Below are positions 63,721-64,000 of a stretch of 64,000 nucleotides of DNA, in pieces; positions within the stretch are counted from its first letter, which is position 1, and the number at the start of each line of letters is the position of its first letter. The translations under genes were made by a program, and so were the position numbers. Origin of the DNA: Boswellia sacra (taxonomy: Eukaryota; Streptophyta; Magnoliopsida; Sapindales; Burseraceae); contig SNVD02005099.1 of assembly GCA_013180625.2 (NCBI GenBank), forward strand, positions 124,001 to 188,000, read 5' to 3'. The notes beneath the pieces were generated by a model that saw only the letters and a program-made list of their open reading frames with translations, was not told the origin of the DNA and searched no databases.

Positions 63721-64000
63721 AATAAATAAATCCTCAAGAATCTTTTGGAGATGTTCTGTATATTTTTGAGGGATTTGTCGTTCTTAAATCTTTATTATAT
63801 CCCTGTTATAATTGTTTCTGAATTTAACACCTGAATTGAATTGTATTAGATCAATGATCAGATAGGATTTTCAGAAACTATACGGCCAAAAAAAAAAAAA
63901 AAGCTACTAGAGCACTTAATATCCATCAACACAAATTTTCAGCAATGTCATCCACAGGAAGAACAGAACTCGGGTGCAAGTGGTGACACTCAAGGAAATG
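63721..64000. other. Window end, no gene seen
   Basis: AT-rich sequence with a poly-A run near 63888-63902. Confidence 0.4.

Overview
The window is nuclear DNA from a flowering plant, most likely a eudicot. It is AT-rich, has GT-AG introns and long intergenic spaces, carries plant-only families (tau glutathione transferases, a subfamily XI LRR receptor kinase, F-box/FBD-LRR genes, GeBP/DUF573-like genes) and is packed with plant LTR retrotransposons and MITEs. The species cannot be fixed from the sequence alone.

Left third (1-14 kb): two intact two-exon tau GST genes are divergently oriented and about 5.7 kb apart (939-1256 joined to 385-729 on minus; 6916-7230 joined to 8150-8500 on plus). 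The space between them holds nested MITE-like elements. Next comes an intact LRR receptor kinase of 1107 residues on minus (9501-13730, three exons), closely resembling Arabidopsis At1g17230.

Middle (14-54 kb): a cluster of GeBP/DUF573-like genes and relics mixed with decayed F-box/FBD-LRR genes. Three GeBP-like genes are open: a 285-residue protein with an acidic four-unit repeat (15021-15878), a 527-residue protein with two domains (21418-23001) and a 225-residue single-domain protein (50021-50698). At least six further GeBP-like pieces are broken. A tRNA-Leu(CAA) lies at 19289-19372. One segment of about 1.9-2.2 kb is present three times in tandem (34.1-39.9 kb). A defective Ty1-copia element (26562-32301) sits inside one of two duplicated F-box loci; its terminal repeats are extended into the end of pol, and its leader carries an array of TGACGTGG motifs.

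Right third (40-64 kb): two short non-coding LTR elements. The right LTR of the second is split by a ~3 kb insertion that carries a broken SEC61-gamma gene with its intron. There are also a long inverted repeat around a GeBP-like fragment, Harbinger-like and Mutator-like remnants, and a rearranged duplication linking 48.7-49.2 kb with 62.5-63.7 kb. No gene beyond about 50.7 kb looks intact.

The genes do not form a pathway. The GSTs (conjugation and detoxification) and the receptor kinase (signalling) are ordinary single loci. The GeBP-like and F-box material is a lineage-specific birth-and-death cluster shaped by transposons and tandem duplication.
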